From assembly GCA_023055355.1 (NCBI GenBank), contig JALJCS010000001.1, positions 97,263,381 through 97,327,380 of the forward strand: DNA of 64,000 nucleotides. The letters are read 5' to 3'. Position 1 is the first letter of the stretch. Each line of letters begins with the position of its first letter. The notes below the pieces were generated by a model. The model was not told the DNA's origin, did not search any database, and saw only the letters and a program-made list of their open reading frames with translations. The stretch comes from Agelaius tricolor. Lineage: Eukaryota > Chordata > Aves > Passeriformes > Icteridae. Positions 36,301 to 49,962 of this stretch are shown here, piece after piece. A program made the translations under genes and the position numbers.

Positions 36301-38960
36301 AAGCCATGGATACCAGAAAATATAGATAGGGGTAAAGCAAACATAAGCAGAAGCTACAAGCATTTCAACTGATTGTACTGGAATAGGACTACATAGCTCT
36401 CCAGTCTTGCCCTGCTTAAATAACACTCATGATAAAGCAAATTTCTGAAACAACACATTTTTACATAAAATATGAGGACTTTGACACATTAACATCACCA
36501 CAATTCATTAGTAAGTTGAAGCTTGTTTGCCAATCTATGGAACCATGCTAGACACACATGGGACCTCGGGGAAAAATGAGTATTTATGAACATCTCTTTA
36601 TCTATAATACGCCACCGAAGTTTTTTAGATATGAATCATGAAAAGCACACACCATCTCTATGAAAATACACTTTTGTAGCCACTGAACTGATTCTCAGCT
36701 CCCAATATAGTACAATTCAAATCAGGCCCACATAGACACACAAAATCCAAGAAAGTTTAGGTTGACTAAATTTGAGTATCCTGCCTGGAGAAAGACATAT
36801 ATTAAATATTTCACTGAATGAATATTTCCAAACTTAATACCTCACAGTTCTCCCCTTCTCTTCCTCCCTATAAATTTCACTAAAGAATGAAGTTCACACT
36901 TTTGCTGGAAGACATACTACACAAAATTTGAAATTAACATCCGGCTAAAACAATTTAGGAAACTGTTTAAAGTATAGGTAAAAATGATAGACCTTTGCTC
37001 AGTTCCTATACAATATTTGGCAACAAACCCTATTCTAATACCTATAATTTAGCTATGCCCACTTCACATGAAAAAAACATCATTAAACATATGAAATGTT
37101 CTTCTATCCTTTCTGTGCCCATGAATAATACGTAATTTATAGCACATGCCTTTTATCTAGTTCTACTGTAGAAGCTGCTTAAGGTAACTCTTCTTAAACC
37201 CCCCTGAGTTTGCTAATAGGCAAAATTCTATAAAAAACCAAATTACTCTGTTACATATTGTTCTTTACTAGTCCTTTACAAATTCAACAGTTTGCACAAT
37301 AGCATAGAGCTATACAGAATAGTGGGAAGAAACATTTAAATATTTTTGAAAACTGTGATAAAGACACATATCTGAAAGCAGAGTCAAAGTACTCATGATC
37401 ATCAATGCTCAAGTCACATTTGAAAAAGGAGAAACAAATGCTTTTGTTTTCACTTGAAAAACATGTCTTGGCTATGACAATGGACATAAATCCTAAGTTT
37501 TGCAGACATTATGATGCTTCAGTCTCATAATAAAACATTCAAACAGACATTTCTGTACTCCACAGTGCCATAAACCAGAGTGCATTTAGCATCAAATGCT
37601 GCCTTTCAGGTTAAAATGGAGAAGAAAAGCAATCTTGTGAAAACTCAAGGGTCATACAGATCAGTTTGAGGAGCACCAGTAAATTCCCTTCTTTTTCAGA
37701 AGAAAAGCTCTCAAATCCCACTGCAGCACCTCAGACACACCTACAGTGCAGAACATAATGGTAAATATCTCAGTGAGAAAGCAAGCCATGCTATTCCACA
37801 TTTTATCCCCTTCTTCTACTTAATTTTTTAAAATTTCAATACATTCTGTTAATAGATGTTCAAACAAATTCAAGTTAGGGTTTGACCATGGACTTCTACT
37901 TTAAATTTTCCAATTTCAAGCACAGGAACTGAATGTTAGGGTTTCTCAACTGCTGATCTGAGTTCATGCCCACTTCACCAATTACAGCCTCACACAAAAT
38001 AATTTCACATTATAATCACACCTCTTATTTACTTCAAGAAATTTAAATAGACCAAGTCCTTAAACCCTCCCACAATAAGGCACCTGTATTCTCCTAACTC
38101 TTCTCTGAATCCCATACAACTTTTTTCTATGTTGCAAGGTGAAAGCTCTTACAAAATACTTATAGCACTGCCAAATGAGAGGCAACTTCTCCCCAGTCTC
38201 AGTTCCCAGACTAGACACCACTGCCTTGAAACAGAATGCATCCAAGGTCTTGATAATCCCAAAGAAAAACAGGATAATAATATTCAAGATAATAAAAAAT
38301 GAGGATAATAATAATAATAATATTCTCTTTGTCCCACTTTAGCAAGCAACCCACGTAATCACCATCAGAAACCTGTCTTCTGCTACCAACCTGTGCTCCT
38401 GTCTCTTATCTGTAGATTATCTGATTACATTACATTCTCTTTGAGATACTGATTAAAAATGGAAGATAACCAAGAATTAAATCCTGCAATACACCATAAG
38501 GATTGTGTGCTTGATAAAAAAATGCTTGCTGAAAGTTCTGTTTGTTACTCCTGATTACAGCCCTCAGAGTAAAGAAAAATGCCACTACAAATCTGGACAG
38601 GCTTGTTCACAGCAAGTGAATATATTAATGCTTTCTAGTATATAAAGAAGGTGATACTCACCAGATATTGAGATAGTATTGTCCTTTTTACCACTTTTTA
38701 ATCAATTTAGTAGTACCATACTTAGTCTAGAAACTAGCACAAAGATGAACACCATGTCAAAATATTCCTCTCACAAAAGGTCCAGTGACCAAATCTTTAT
38801 CACAGAAATGAATTTAAAATGTTATATACACATACAATTCAGTATGCTTTAGTAGCTACTCTATTATTTAACCCATCACTAGTCATCATCACCTAGAATA
38901 TCACCCTTCACTTTGCTTTTTTTCACTCTTAAATATTTAGCCTTCTTTTGGATTTCCTGT

Positions 38961-39044
38961 ATTCTTCTTTATAATAGTTCTTTAACCAACAGATCACATT
39001 CTTTCATTCTTCTTTATATTAGTTCTTTAACCAACAGATCACAT
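38961..39044. repeat. Two-copy tandem duplication, 45-bp period
   Basis: A 39-base unit at 38961-38999 recurs at 39006-39044 with a single central mismatch (ataatag versus atattag). It is a recent local duplication in the SMAP1 intron, with no function seen. Confidence 0.85.
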
Positions 39045-40553
39045 CACATGTCCAAGGAATAGAAACAAAAGAAGGCTTTTCTCTTCTTTCTTAGGTTGCT
39101 CTTTTCTCCTGGGCACACAGTAACTACATACAGCAGTCATCATTTCCAGCTTCAGAATGACCGGAAAGGGGGAAAACCTGAATTCAGTGCTACCCATTAT
39201 GTACAATACTACCCTTGGCCCCTTCATTTTGAGGCCAAGTGAAAAATTCAAAATTCTAGATTTGAATTTACTCAATCTACACTCAAATGTAATAAATTAA
39301 AAACTAAGGGAAGCTAGAAAGGGGTTACTGCTTTTCACATCTAGCTCTACAGGGATCAATTTTGACATAAAGCATTAGAATACCAGACAACAAGCACTCA
39401 AATACTGTTGTTCCTGGTACTTTGACCAGAGACTTCCACAAGAGATAAGAACATCTACACCAACAATTTCCTTTGCAATTTTGGCTACCACATCCAAATT
39501 GAAATGCAAATGTACATGTTATTTCCCTCACTGTTTATGGGTAGCTTAACACGTGGTGGGAAGCTTGTTCTATCTGTAGCAAGAAAGAAATGTGGTTTCA
39601 GTCTCTGAAACCCTCACTAGCATGTTGCACAGTCAGCCCTCAGCAGCAAGCAGGGAAAGGGAGAGTAAAGGATAACAAAATGTGTTGAATAACATGTATC
39701 TGCTTTAAGGCACTCAGAACTCCTTTTCATCATTATCCCTTCCACTCTGCATACTATGAAAACTCTAAAGGATGAAAAGAGTACAGATCACATGTCCCAA
39801 AATCATAAATTCAAGAATACACACAATTCTTTCTGGTTCAGCAGAGTGACACAGAAAGCCCTACACAAAAATAAGCTTCTAAATGACCTTAGTAAAATGC
39901 CCCAGATGGAGAAGCTAACCCAGCACTACTCCAAAAGTAGGAGTAGGAGGAGCAGGCCAGGCATAGGAGTTATGCTACTCTCAAGTACAAGCTCCAAGAC
40001 GATACAAAAGACAGATCAGCCCAGGTAGCAAGATAAATTTTTCTTGATATCTGTTCTTGATTTTGAGTATGAAACTCAGACCCCAAATTTTTAGCATGTC
40101 TAAGAGAGAAGCATCTGCTGCAGCCTTTCCGAAATATCGGCATCACAAAACAATAAGAGGTCTTAAAAAGGATTACTTGATGCCAAATAACCTGAGAACA
40201 TAAAGTTATATTCAGCAATACCTACAAAAAAAAAAAGAACAAGAACAAAAAAAGAATATAAGAGAAAAGAAAACATTACTACCATCACCAGGGTAAGACA
40301 GAATCCAGTTTGGCTGGATAACCAGAAAGAAAAACCACACCATGTACTTCTATATCCAAGCAGTCCAGAAGCTTGAAGAGTTGAGAAAAATACCAGTATT
40401 ACAGTTTAAGCATCTCTAGTCATGAGGTGCTTAAGATGTGTAGAGAATTGTGCACTCCTTCTGTGTGAATGAACAATTTCCTGAAGGAAAATCCACATGT
40501 GCATGCAGATATTTACACATACATATAGCTAAATACCACTTAATAAATTTTAC

Positions 40554-40681
40554 CTGAGCAGGAGGTACTGCAGCTGCTGGTAAAGGATTAGAGATCATGG
40601 GGCCAAAGATATCCAGGTCATCATTCAGTGCTGTGACAGCAGCAGTGCCTCCATTTGTTACAGATGCTTCAGCTGGACCAT
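40554..40681 (-). CDS. SMAP1: SMAP1 exon with DDLDIFGPM motif
   Basis: Read from 40681 after acceptor gcttttttag: two bases complete the Asp of the LLGLD clathrin box, followed by 42 codons starting GPAEASVTNGG, then LNDDLDIFGPMISNPLPA, ending VPPAQ in phase 0 at donor GTAAAA. Human SMAP1 has the same LNDDLDIFGPMISNPLPA block. The split of LLGLD over this junction means its last residue depends on exact splicing. Confidence 0.95.
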
Positions 40682-41900
40682 CTAAAAAAGCAACAGAATC
40701 ACTCTTAAAGTGAAAACTATGAGTATCTTAACACCATGAGAGTAATTAAAACTGTTTATTCCCTCCTGTCCTGCCCCTATCAAAGATGTGCTCAATTTCT
40801 GAGATATTTTTCAGACTGCAATATTGTTCAGATTTTGTAAAGACCTCTTTCCCAAAGAAAATGGCACATTACTGTCCTTGAGGAAAAAACCAAACAAAAA
40901 ACAACCAATGACAAAAAACCTACTTAAACTTCCCTTAGGATAACCACACCAACTTAGAAGTACACAGTACTTATTTTTCAGGAGTCTCTGTAGACAAACA
41001 TTTGTAGTAAGAATTTAAATAGATGTCTTACTGAGAAGGTCCAAATTTGGTAGCCAAGTATCGGACAAAATATACTCATCTGTGCTCCGGAATTAAAATT
41101 TACATTTTAGAATCCATGAAGTTATTCTTGATACATTAATTTACTTAATAGTACATAAATAAACTTTGTACTAGGGAAAAGGTCCACCCTTTTTCAAAAG
41201 TCCTTTGCACAGACTTTATTCTATAGCTCCATATGAGCACACCTGCCAGGCACACTGAACTAATAACCCATAAGAACCTATGGTTCTCACTCTTAGCCTT
41301 GGTGTCTGTAAGCCACTTTAACACATGAACACATTTACTGATCTAGGTGAAAGTGGATGCATGAAAAGAATCATGCCTTAAAGAGAATTTGCAATAAAGT
41401 ACTTTAAAAGATACAGGGACAAAAATATCACAAAAGTGTTTTTAAGGAACAGAGCAAACATCCTCTTTTGATTTCAAGCTGCTCAAGAAAAAGGCATGAG
41501 AATTGGCTAATAAATTTTTACCAAAGCATATAAGAAGTGGCTTGCCATTACATAGAGCTCAACAAATACAAAGGTGACTCTAGATTCTGCTGAACTTTAT
41601 AATGACTGGGTAGTCCTAACAGCAAGTTTAAGAAAGCTTATATAGGCAATAGAAGAAGTTAAGTCTAAAATTAACCAATCTCAGTGCAGAAGTTAGACTT
41701 CTCTGGTAGAACAAACTAGCTGAATTAAGTCAAAACTTTCTTTGCAAAAGAAACACTGCCATGACTGGCACAGCTGTTTACACATCACAGGAGGGTTAGT
41801 ATTCCAAAAACCCTAAAGTACGCTACACTAAAAACACTACACTAACATCATAAGACTGCATTCTGAAACAATCCACTCAGAAGATCATTACCCACAGATG

Positions 41901-42540
41901 CTGAGCTGGTTTTGGCTGGGATAGTGTCAATGTTTCTCTCATTAGCCAGTATGGGGCTCTGATTTGGACTTGTGCTGGAAACAGGGTTGATAACACAGGG
42001 ATGTTTTCATTATTGCCAAGCAGCACTTGCACAGTGTCAAAGACTTTCCTGCTCCCTACCCCACCCCACCAGTGAGGAGGCAGGGGGTGCACAAGGAGTT
42101 GTGAGGGGACACAGCCAGGACAGTGACACCAACTACCAAAGGGATATTCCATACCAAACACATGGTGCCATGCTCAGTAAATAAAGCAGTGGGAAGGAGG
42201 AGGAAGAGGAGGAGGAGGAGGAGGAGGAGGAGGAGGAGGAGGAGGAGGAGGAGGAGGAAGACCTTTGGAGTGATGGCATTTGTCTTCCCAAGTCACTGTT
42301 ACACATGATGGAGCCCCAGTTTCCTGGGGATGTCTGAACACCTGCCTGCCCATGGAAAGTGGTGGATGAATTCCAAGTTTTGCTTTGCTTACATGCACAG
42401 CTTTTCCTTTATCTGTTAAACTATTTTTATCTCAACCAACAAGTATTCTCACTTTTACCCTCTAGATTCTCTTCCCCATCCCATGAGGGGAGTGAGCAAA
42501 TGGCTGTGTGGGGCTTAGCTGCCAGCTGGGGAAAACTATG
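41901..42540 (+). mobile_element. Solo ERV LTR (passerine-type), about 640 bp
   Basis: The sequence runs 'ttttggctgggatagtgtc', 'ggttgataacacaggg', 'gggatattccataccaaac', 'tgccatgctcagtaaataaa', then 'gtcttcccaagtcactgtt', 'ctgcctgcccatggaaagtg', 'ttttatctcaacc' and 'ccagctggggaaaactatg', the order of an LTR family I associate with songbirds. The 7-base acagatg flanks both sides (41894-41900 and 42541-42547), a likely target duplication. No internal retroviral genes are present, so it is a solo LTR. It lies antisense to SMAP1. Confidence 0.75.
42191..42261 (+). repeat. (GGA)n microsatellite inside the LTR
   Basis: About 70 bases are almost pure GGA repeats with a few GAA interruptions, just after the LTR's AATAAA. 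The all-purine strand can form triplex structures. It has probably grown within the LTR, since the LTR sequence resumes directly after it (agacctttggagtgatggc). Confidence 0.9.
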
Positions 42541-45067
42541 ACAGATGGCTTCTCATTTCTGTCTGCCTTCCATGAAGGCAAAGTGGCCATGGGAATGAGT
42601 TAACACTAGTAGATCTTCTATACTGAGTAAAAAGTGAGCAGCTTGAGGAATGTGAAGTAGCCACCTCAGTCAGTTTTATTACTCTTCTGTGATTTGACTT
42701 TGCTGGGGGACTGCCATTGCACTGATTCTGAAAAGCAAAGTTACAAACTCAGCCATGATTATGATAGAGCTACTTACACCTTAATGCAGAGGTTGCCTCT
42801 TACCCTTATTTCTGATGAATGGAAGCCAGTGGACAGCAAAATGACCATACACATAATCTGCTGCACCATTTGATGCACATTAGTGCTTTGAGATGTGTGC
42901 ATATAAATGTACTGGTCATTTAAGCATAAGCTTCTTTTGAGGTCATTCTGCAGACTGGCAGTTCCAAAAACATCTCCCCAAAGGTTCACTGTTTCAGATA
43001 AATTTAGGAATGAACTGTGCATAATTTTCAAGCAAAACAACTGTCAGGAATTAATAATTTAATGTTCTCATTTTCTCAGTAAGGCACATGTATTTAAAAA
43101 AAAATCTTTCTTGTCACATTACAAAGTAGTTTAGATTTCCTGAATGTAAAGGTGTTTAACATAGAAGACTGAAAATTTAAATGCAATAATTTACTGAAAC
43201 AAGCACTTCACATATTTAGAACAGTCATGACAGAACTCATTTGCAAAAATATAGTATTTTTCAAGTATTTAATATGCTTCTTATAAATTAATATTATGAA
43301 AATTCAGATTTTTGCTGGATTTGTTCTGTGAGAATGCTATTTGGCAACACACACGCCTTTCATTTCTTACTGAATAAATACCTCTGTCTCCACTGATGCA
43401 GAAACCAGACATTTTGAATTACTGTTTACAACACTGTTTTAAGCTAGTACGAATAGTATTAATAGATGATCCTGTTTTACTGATTTCTCAAAAGGTAATA
43501 AAACAGACTCCAAAAACCTTCCCTGTTCCCTACTGAAAGAAATAAATTTCAGAATATAGAAGAAAACCTAACAGTGTTTTCACTCCAGTTTATTACTTGT
43601 AGCAATATTGGTGTTTCCATTTAAATATATTTAGATGCAGGCACATACAGGCTTGTTTTTCAACAAAATAATTCACACTATTATACAGAGATTATGGATA
43701 GTCTTAACTTTAACACACTGGGTCATGGATTAGGATGTATTTCCTCCTTCCCCTTCTCATTTTAAAATATTTCTGTAATATAAAAAAGATACCTCAGCAG
43801 AGTCCTCAGATTTAATTTACTCTAAATATATCACTATTCCTACAACTTGTGCCACCTATCATTAAAACCTGATTAGAAGAGGTGGTGTGTATATGACAGA
43901 AGGAAACACAGCTGCAGCCTTTCCAGGGAACAGGTAAACATCAGATTAAGTTACATGGGCTGTCTGAGTATTTTGAGACATTTATAACTTCAGCCATCAC
44001 AGGATTACTTTGAAGCAATTAGCTTTTGAGAAACAGTACTTCCATCACTTTTCTGGAGAACACATCCATAGCTAGGAATGAAATGTTAGATGTAGCAAAA
44101 ACCACTGCAATGAGAACAGATGCAAAGCAGGGCTTCCATGCTCAGTCAGAGAAGGGAATGTGAAGAGTCTACAGATGCTTTTCCTCACCCTTGCTCTTAG
44201 GTGTGGCTCCAAAACCTCTGTTCTTACAGTTTATGACAATATTACACATAATATATGACTGGAGTCTGCCACAATGTAACAGCAGATGATGCTTCTGACT
44301 TCAGATTAGGAAATCTAGTTTCAGTTTGATAGCAGAAACAGGAACTGTTTACCAGGACGTACTCAACAATACAGTGAAGGGTTCCAGTGAAGTTTACCTT
44401 TACAGTTCTTTTTCTGTACAGATTTGATTAATCCCCGACATGATAATTTCTGATTCAGTGCTGCCTTCTGTTATTCATATGCATCATAGATTTCATATAC
44501 ATCTGCACCAATAGTGAGAAAGACCAGCAGAAGGGCTTCAAAGGGACAGCAGGAGAGGGAACAGCAAAAAAGCAGATCTGGTCTTAAACTCTAGGTTTCT
44601 GAAGCTCATTTTTTATGGGCCAAACTATTTACAAGAACTTTGTTACTAAGCAGCCATGTATTTTTATATATACAATCATTTATGACAGCCACACCAAGAC
44701 TTTCAATAAAGAGAATATGCATATGATTATTTTTTACACTAAATTACTAGAAAGGCAGAACTGAGAGAAATAGGTCAATAGTTCCAATGAAAATCTGGGG
44801 CAAAGATTCAAATAAGGTCTGTCTGGCCGAAATTATTGCAGAATTATTTAATGCATAAGTAAAATTTTATTTACTGCTAAAACCTTTGCAGAAAGGAAAA
44901 AGCATTCACAGGGAAGCAATTTCTATATAGTACATTTGAAAATAAAATGTGGAAAGCCAGAAAGGTAGTAATGCCTCAAGTGGTTGTAAATGTTTTCCTT
45001 TTGGGTAGATATATTGCTTACCTAAGCATAATCTGAACATTGCAGCAATATTATACATGTTAACATA

Positions 45068-45866
45068 TTTACAAGGTCAAGAAGTGGGGCCATGCAAACC
45101 TCATGGGGTTCAACCAGGCCAAATGCAAGGTCCTGCACCAGGTCTGGGCAATCCATGCTATAAATACAGGCTTGAGGATAAATGGATTGAGAACAGCACT
45201 GCAGAGCAGGACCTATGGATCCTGGAGGATGAAAATCTGGACATGAGCAGGCAATGTGCACTTGCAGCCCAGAAACTCAACTCTATTCCAGGCTGCATCC
45301 AAAGCAGCATGGACAGCAGGTTGAGGGAAGGGATTCTACTTCTCCACTCTGGTGAGACCCCACCTGGAATGCTGCATCCAGCTCAGGGGTCCCAGGACAG
45401 GAAAGACATGGACCTGTTGCAGCAGGTCCAGAGAAAGGCCATGAGGGTGATCAGAGGAATTTCTCCTGTAAGGAAAATCTGAGATAGTTGGGGCTGTTCA
45501 GCCTGGATAAGAGAAGGCTCCAGGGAGACCTTATTGCAGCCTTCCAGTACCTAAAGACCTACAGGAAAGATGGGGACAGACTTTTTATTAGGGTCTGTAG
45601 TGATACAACAAGGGGGAATGATTCTAAACTAAACAGAATACATTCAGACTAGATATAAGAAAGAAATTTTTCACAATGAGGATCATGAAAGCTTGCCCTG
45701 AGAGGTGGTAGCTGCCCCTTCCCTGCAAACATTCAAGGCCAGGTTGAACAGGGCTCTGAGTAACCTCATCTAGTTGAAGATGTCCCTACTTATGGCAGGG
45801 GGGTTGGACTAGATGACCTTTAAAGGTCCCTTCCAACCCAAACTATTCTAGGAGTCTATGATCTAT
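45068..45866 (+). mobile_element. CR1 LINE 3' fragment, forward orientation
   Basis: Forward CR1 ORF2 tail and 3' UTR: 'gccaaatgcaaggtcctgca', 'ggctgttcagcctggataag', 'gttggactagatgacctt' and 'cccttccaacccaaactatt', ending in the ATTCTA/TCTATGAT repeat. An open stretch of about 140 codons is the decayed end of ORF2, not a host gene; it stops at 45480. Antisense to SMAP1. Confidence 0.93.
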
Positions 45867-45966
45867 ATGTGCATATATGATATTTATATATTTAAAAATC
45901 TATCTTCAATATTTCTTAAATGCAACTTTCTGACTTAGGACCAACCATGCTGCTTTTGGTACTTAC

Positions 45967-46011
45967 CCAACAGTCCTGACAGAAGTACATTCTCAGTTAT
46001 GCTACATTCAG
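45967..46011 (-). other. SMAP1: Weak 45-nt SMAP1 exon candidate
   Basis: Read from 46011, 45 nt end in a near-perfect donor (TTGG then GTAAGTACC). The segment is phase 1 at both ends, as the flanking SMAP1 junction requires, with no stop; the peptide includes ECSITENVLLSGLL. The acceptor (atatgaaacgtag) has almost no pyrimidine tract, so confidence is low. Insertion would fall inside the LLGLD clathrin box. Confidence 0.18.
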
Positions 46012-47684
46012 CTACGTTTCATATCACTATTAACCTCTCAAAACTTCTGAGAACTCCTTCAGAAAATATTCCCCATGCAGAAGCAGATAAGCAGCTTTTA
46101 GTATATCATATTTTACCTCCAATCATGCCAGATGAATGCTCCACACATCAAATTCAGTAAATACCATAATAAATCTGTTTCCTTCTAGTTATTCGTTGTA
46201 ACTACAGTGGTTAATCCAGAATATGAAATTGTTTATTTTTTGAAGGGCACATCCAAACATGGTAAATTATGCAGATATGTAAAAAGCACTTTTCTTCTTT
46301 CTGGTAATTCTGTAAGGTAATATAATTTAAAACCACTATTTTTTCCTTTTTCTCCTTTCTATGTCAAAGTAATTTCTAAGTGGCATATCTTGGCAAACCC
46401 AATGATCACAAATGGCCTGTGTAACATTCCAATATTTCATGGACATTTGTACATAACTATCATACCATTTTCTACAAAATATTAAGAAATAATTTACATC
46501 AACTTGGCATAAGTGGAGGCATCTACTTTGTAAGTAAAAAAAACCAAAAAACAAAAAAGAGCACAGAGCACAAGATTAACACTAGGGAGATGAAAATACA
46601 GCACCACCCATCATGTAAGTGCTGAAGAACTGTGGTTTACACATTGTGACTTTCAAACCAAAGAGTGTTTCCTATAATTATCATATTAAAAATTCATTTT
46701 ATAACATCCTGTATTATTGATTTTAGTGTCAATTTTAGATCTCCACATTTTCAACAGGGCATTCTTCCAGCATGGGTAACATCCAAATAATTGTAGAGAT
46801 GACTAAAAAAGCAGCTTCAGGCTTGGCCTACAGAAACAGGCTGTTATTTCCCACTGCTTGGGAAGAGAGGGAAGGAATCTGGGGTTGCACAGCAAGAACA
46901 CTGACACTGCTGCCTGTAGAGAGCATGACAATATTTAGCTTGTTCATGTCCATTTCCCCACCTTTCTGTATGAGGAGTTCTGAACTAAAATCTATTCTGA
47001 ATCAGAAAGCCAAAACCCATGAATGTTGTTGCATTATCAAAAAGTAAGTACCTAAACAGCATCTCAATAACAACCCCCTGATGAGGAAATCAAAGGAAGC
47101 ACACAGATCTATTTAAAAGGGCTCAGAACAATCACAAAAGTCATAGTAGGGTCACTGAGGATATTATGCCTCTTCTCCTATTACAAGATTTAAAGGTACA
47201 ATTCCCCAAGCCATATTTTCTTGAAAATTTTGCAGTTTGTAAAGAAAAGTGCGTTTCCTTTTAGACAACTATATTTCCAGCTATAATTCTCATAGGGAAA
47301 GTCCTATCTAAGGAAGTTTACCTTCTGATGAAGTCACTACTGCAAAACCAACTGAGACAAAAACAACAATGACCAAGAGACTAACACCATATCCAAAGCT
47401 AGCAGTGAGGGTTACTCAAGAAAATACTTTGCCAAGAAGCTGGGCTGTTCTGAAAGCCAAAATTATTCTAGCATGAATTCTGATCCATTAAAATTACTTA
47501 ACCTGCTATCACAAGTGATTTTGAGCTGCCTTACTAAAAGCTAGTGCTATTCTCCACTTGCAGAAATGAAGTCCTAAGAGAATGAATCCTCATTAGAAAA
47601 ATGTCTGCTCAGTAAGAATGAGCTAAGTAATCATATCAATTTTAATATTACACATCAAACATTTTAATCAGCAGCGCATCACTG

Positions 47685-48295
47685 CAGCAAAAGAGGTGAG
47701 TGAAATTCTGGGATGTATCCACAGGGGTGTTACTTGCTGAGGCAAAGATGTGATCATCCCACTCGACTCAGCACTTCCCAGGCTTCACCTGGAGTCTGTG
47801 TCCAGTTCTGGCTCCCACAATTCAGGACAGACACAGACTGCAGAAGGTCCAAAGGAGAGGCATGAAGATGGCCAAAGGGCTGCAGGACCTGCTCTATGAG
47901 GAAAGACTGAAGCAGGTCAGTCTTTTCTCCCTGGAGAAGGGAAGGCTCAGGAAGACTTCATCCCAGCATGCCAGTACTTAAAGGGCAGCTAGGAAGAGGA
48001 CACAGCCTCTCTCTGCACAACACACGGCGCCACACTGGGAAGACAGGGGGCAGCAGGTACAAGTTTGTCACCATAAGAAAGAAATTTTTACTGTGAGATC
48101 AATTACTGGAACAACTCCACATGTGGCAGAGCTCCCATACTGGAAGTTTGCAGGCTGTGTGCCCAGACAGGATGCTTAGATAGATAGGATGCTAGATAAT
48201 CTCTACACTCCCCTTCCCATGGACTCCTTGGACCAGAAGGTCATTTGAAGTCCCTTCCAACCTGGACTACTCTATGGTTCTATGATATACCGGGT
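47685..48295 (+). mobile_element. Diverged CR1 LINE 3' fragment, forward orientation
   Basis: It contains 'ctccctggagaagggaagg', 'gccagtacttaaagggcagc', 'ataagaaagaaatttttact', 'cccttccaacctggac' and the 3' end 'ctatggttctatgat'. It is older and more diverged than the copy at 45 kb and probably from another CR1 subfamily. No open coding frame remains. Confidence 0.85.
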
Positions 48296-49962
48296 TGATG
48301 TGACCTCTCTTTTAATACTAGCTGAAGTCTTCTATTGCAGGTGCTAATTAAAAGAGAACTCTTCAAATGAAATATGCAGGTCTGCTCTCATTAACAAATA
48401 TCTCATTTGCAGCTCAGTGGATTCCAAGTGCTACTGGCTTATTACACTGCTTTTCAATTTGTTATTTAAAAGATCTTTAAGCATTCCCTCCTCTAAAATT
48501 ATGGGATTTTAACATACATATTATAAACTTTGCCCTTTTTATATCTCACTGAAGAAGCAGAGCTGTTGAGCACCAATTATAATACTATTTTCATTGCACA
48601 TTACATCTCAAGTTAGCCAATGTAATCTGAGTTCATTATTGTATCATAAAACAGCATTACCAAGATACTTTTCAAATCATGACCAACAGAATACAGAAGC
48701 CTAGTAATCTCAAAACCACATATTGATTAAATTTTAGGTTTTAATTAGGTTGTTGGTCTGCTAAAGGAAAATAAAGGAGAATCAGCTTTCCATCAGATCT
48801 AAATTATTTTTTTTAAACAGGCTCATTCTACATTCATTCTACGGTGTTAATTAAGATTTGCACGCCTATAGTAGCAATTACTTGAAATGAGATATGGACA
48901 ACATACACATAACCCATGCAAAAATAGTACTTTGCAGTTAGCTCTACATCAGAGGGAAAAAACCACTGATGTGAATGTGAATTTTAAAACAGAGAAAACA
49001 TTTACTGTTTTGTCACATTATTCATACCTTGAAACTAAAAAACCCCAAAACACTCTTCTACAAAGTGAAGTTTTTAGAATTGCATTTAAGAGACTTATTA
49101 GCCTCCTCCAATATAATGTAGAAATCATGTAGAAAATTAAGAGTAACCATTACATGTATAGAAAGTGACTACTCTTAATATCTATTCACTTGTTATCCGT
49201 TGATATCTTATTCACATTCAACTTATAGAAGATTTTCCTAACACAGAATTTCAAAAGGAAACAAAAATACTGCAATATTTTATTTTTCCATTTACATTTT
49301 AAGATTCAATCAAATGGAAAAAACACATTTAGAGCAACACTAGATAAATGAAAGACGTATTTTATGAGAATGGCCTATACACAAGAGTATAGGCAGACAG
49401 TGTCAATTAAACTATTTTACTAGAAACTGCTTTATTTACAGGACAAACCCATAGTTACCTGCCAGTCAGAAAGTAAAAAGGTGGATTAGATAAAAATGAA
49501 TGATAGTTGCAGTCAGTACAGAACACCGAAATGACGACTATATTAAATTTTACAAGGTATTAGTCAGCTGCAGTCTGACAGTTTACCATTCTTTTAACTA
49601 ATATAGGAAATGCATGATATAATCTCTTTTACAGATACATGATTCAGATGACCTCAGCATTTTCATTAAAAAGTACACTTGTACCATAAACAATGAAATA
49701 CTGCAATCCACAAGGCCTTTGAAGATCACTTTGATTATTTCCTCTTCCCACAGGATCTCATTACTCTCCTTAGCAAAACATAAGTACTGATATACCCACA
49801 TGTCAATAGCATTTTCCATCACAGTTTTAAATTCATGCATGCATTCTTATGGTTTTCATATTAATCTTTCAGTAATCACAGAAAAAATAAAAGTATATCT
49901 ATTAAAATATAAAATTACATATCTATGTTTGATTTAAAACCAAGCAATTATGTATTGCTTAC

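Larger units (their letters stand above)
32210..40553 (-). other. SMAP1: SMAP1 intron (8,344 bp)
   Basis: It runs from donor GTAAAA at 40553 to acceptor tttcccag at 32210. AT-rich, with a CR1 fragment at 35.6-36.3 kb and a 45-bp period duplication near 39 kb; otherwise nothing is recognised. Confidence 0.85.
40682..49962 (-). other. SMAP1: SMAP1 intron (9,281 bp)
   Basis: It runs from donor GTAAGC at 49962 to acceptor gcttttttag at 40682. It contains a solo LTR with a GGA repeat, two CR1 fragments and a weak 45-nt exon candidate, each listed separately; the remainder is AT-rich unique sequence. Confidence 0.85.

Noticed and set aside
42123..42308. Poly-Arg/poly-Pro frames
   Set aside because: Translations of the GGA microsatellite inside the LTR.
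45057..45482. 141-codon open frame
   Set aside because: It is the decayed CR1 ORF2 tail, followed directly by the CR1 3' UTR and terminal repeat.
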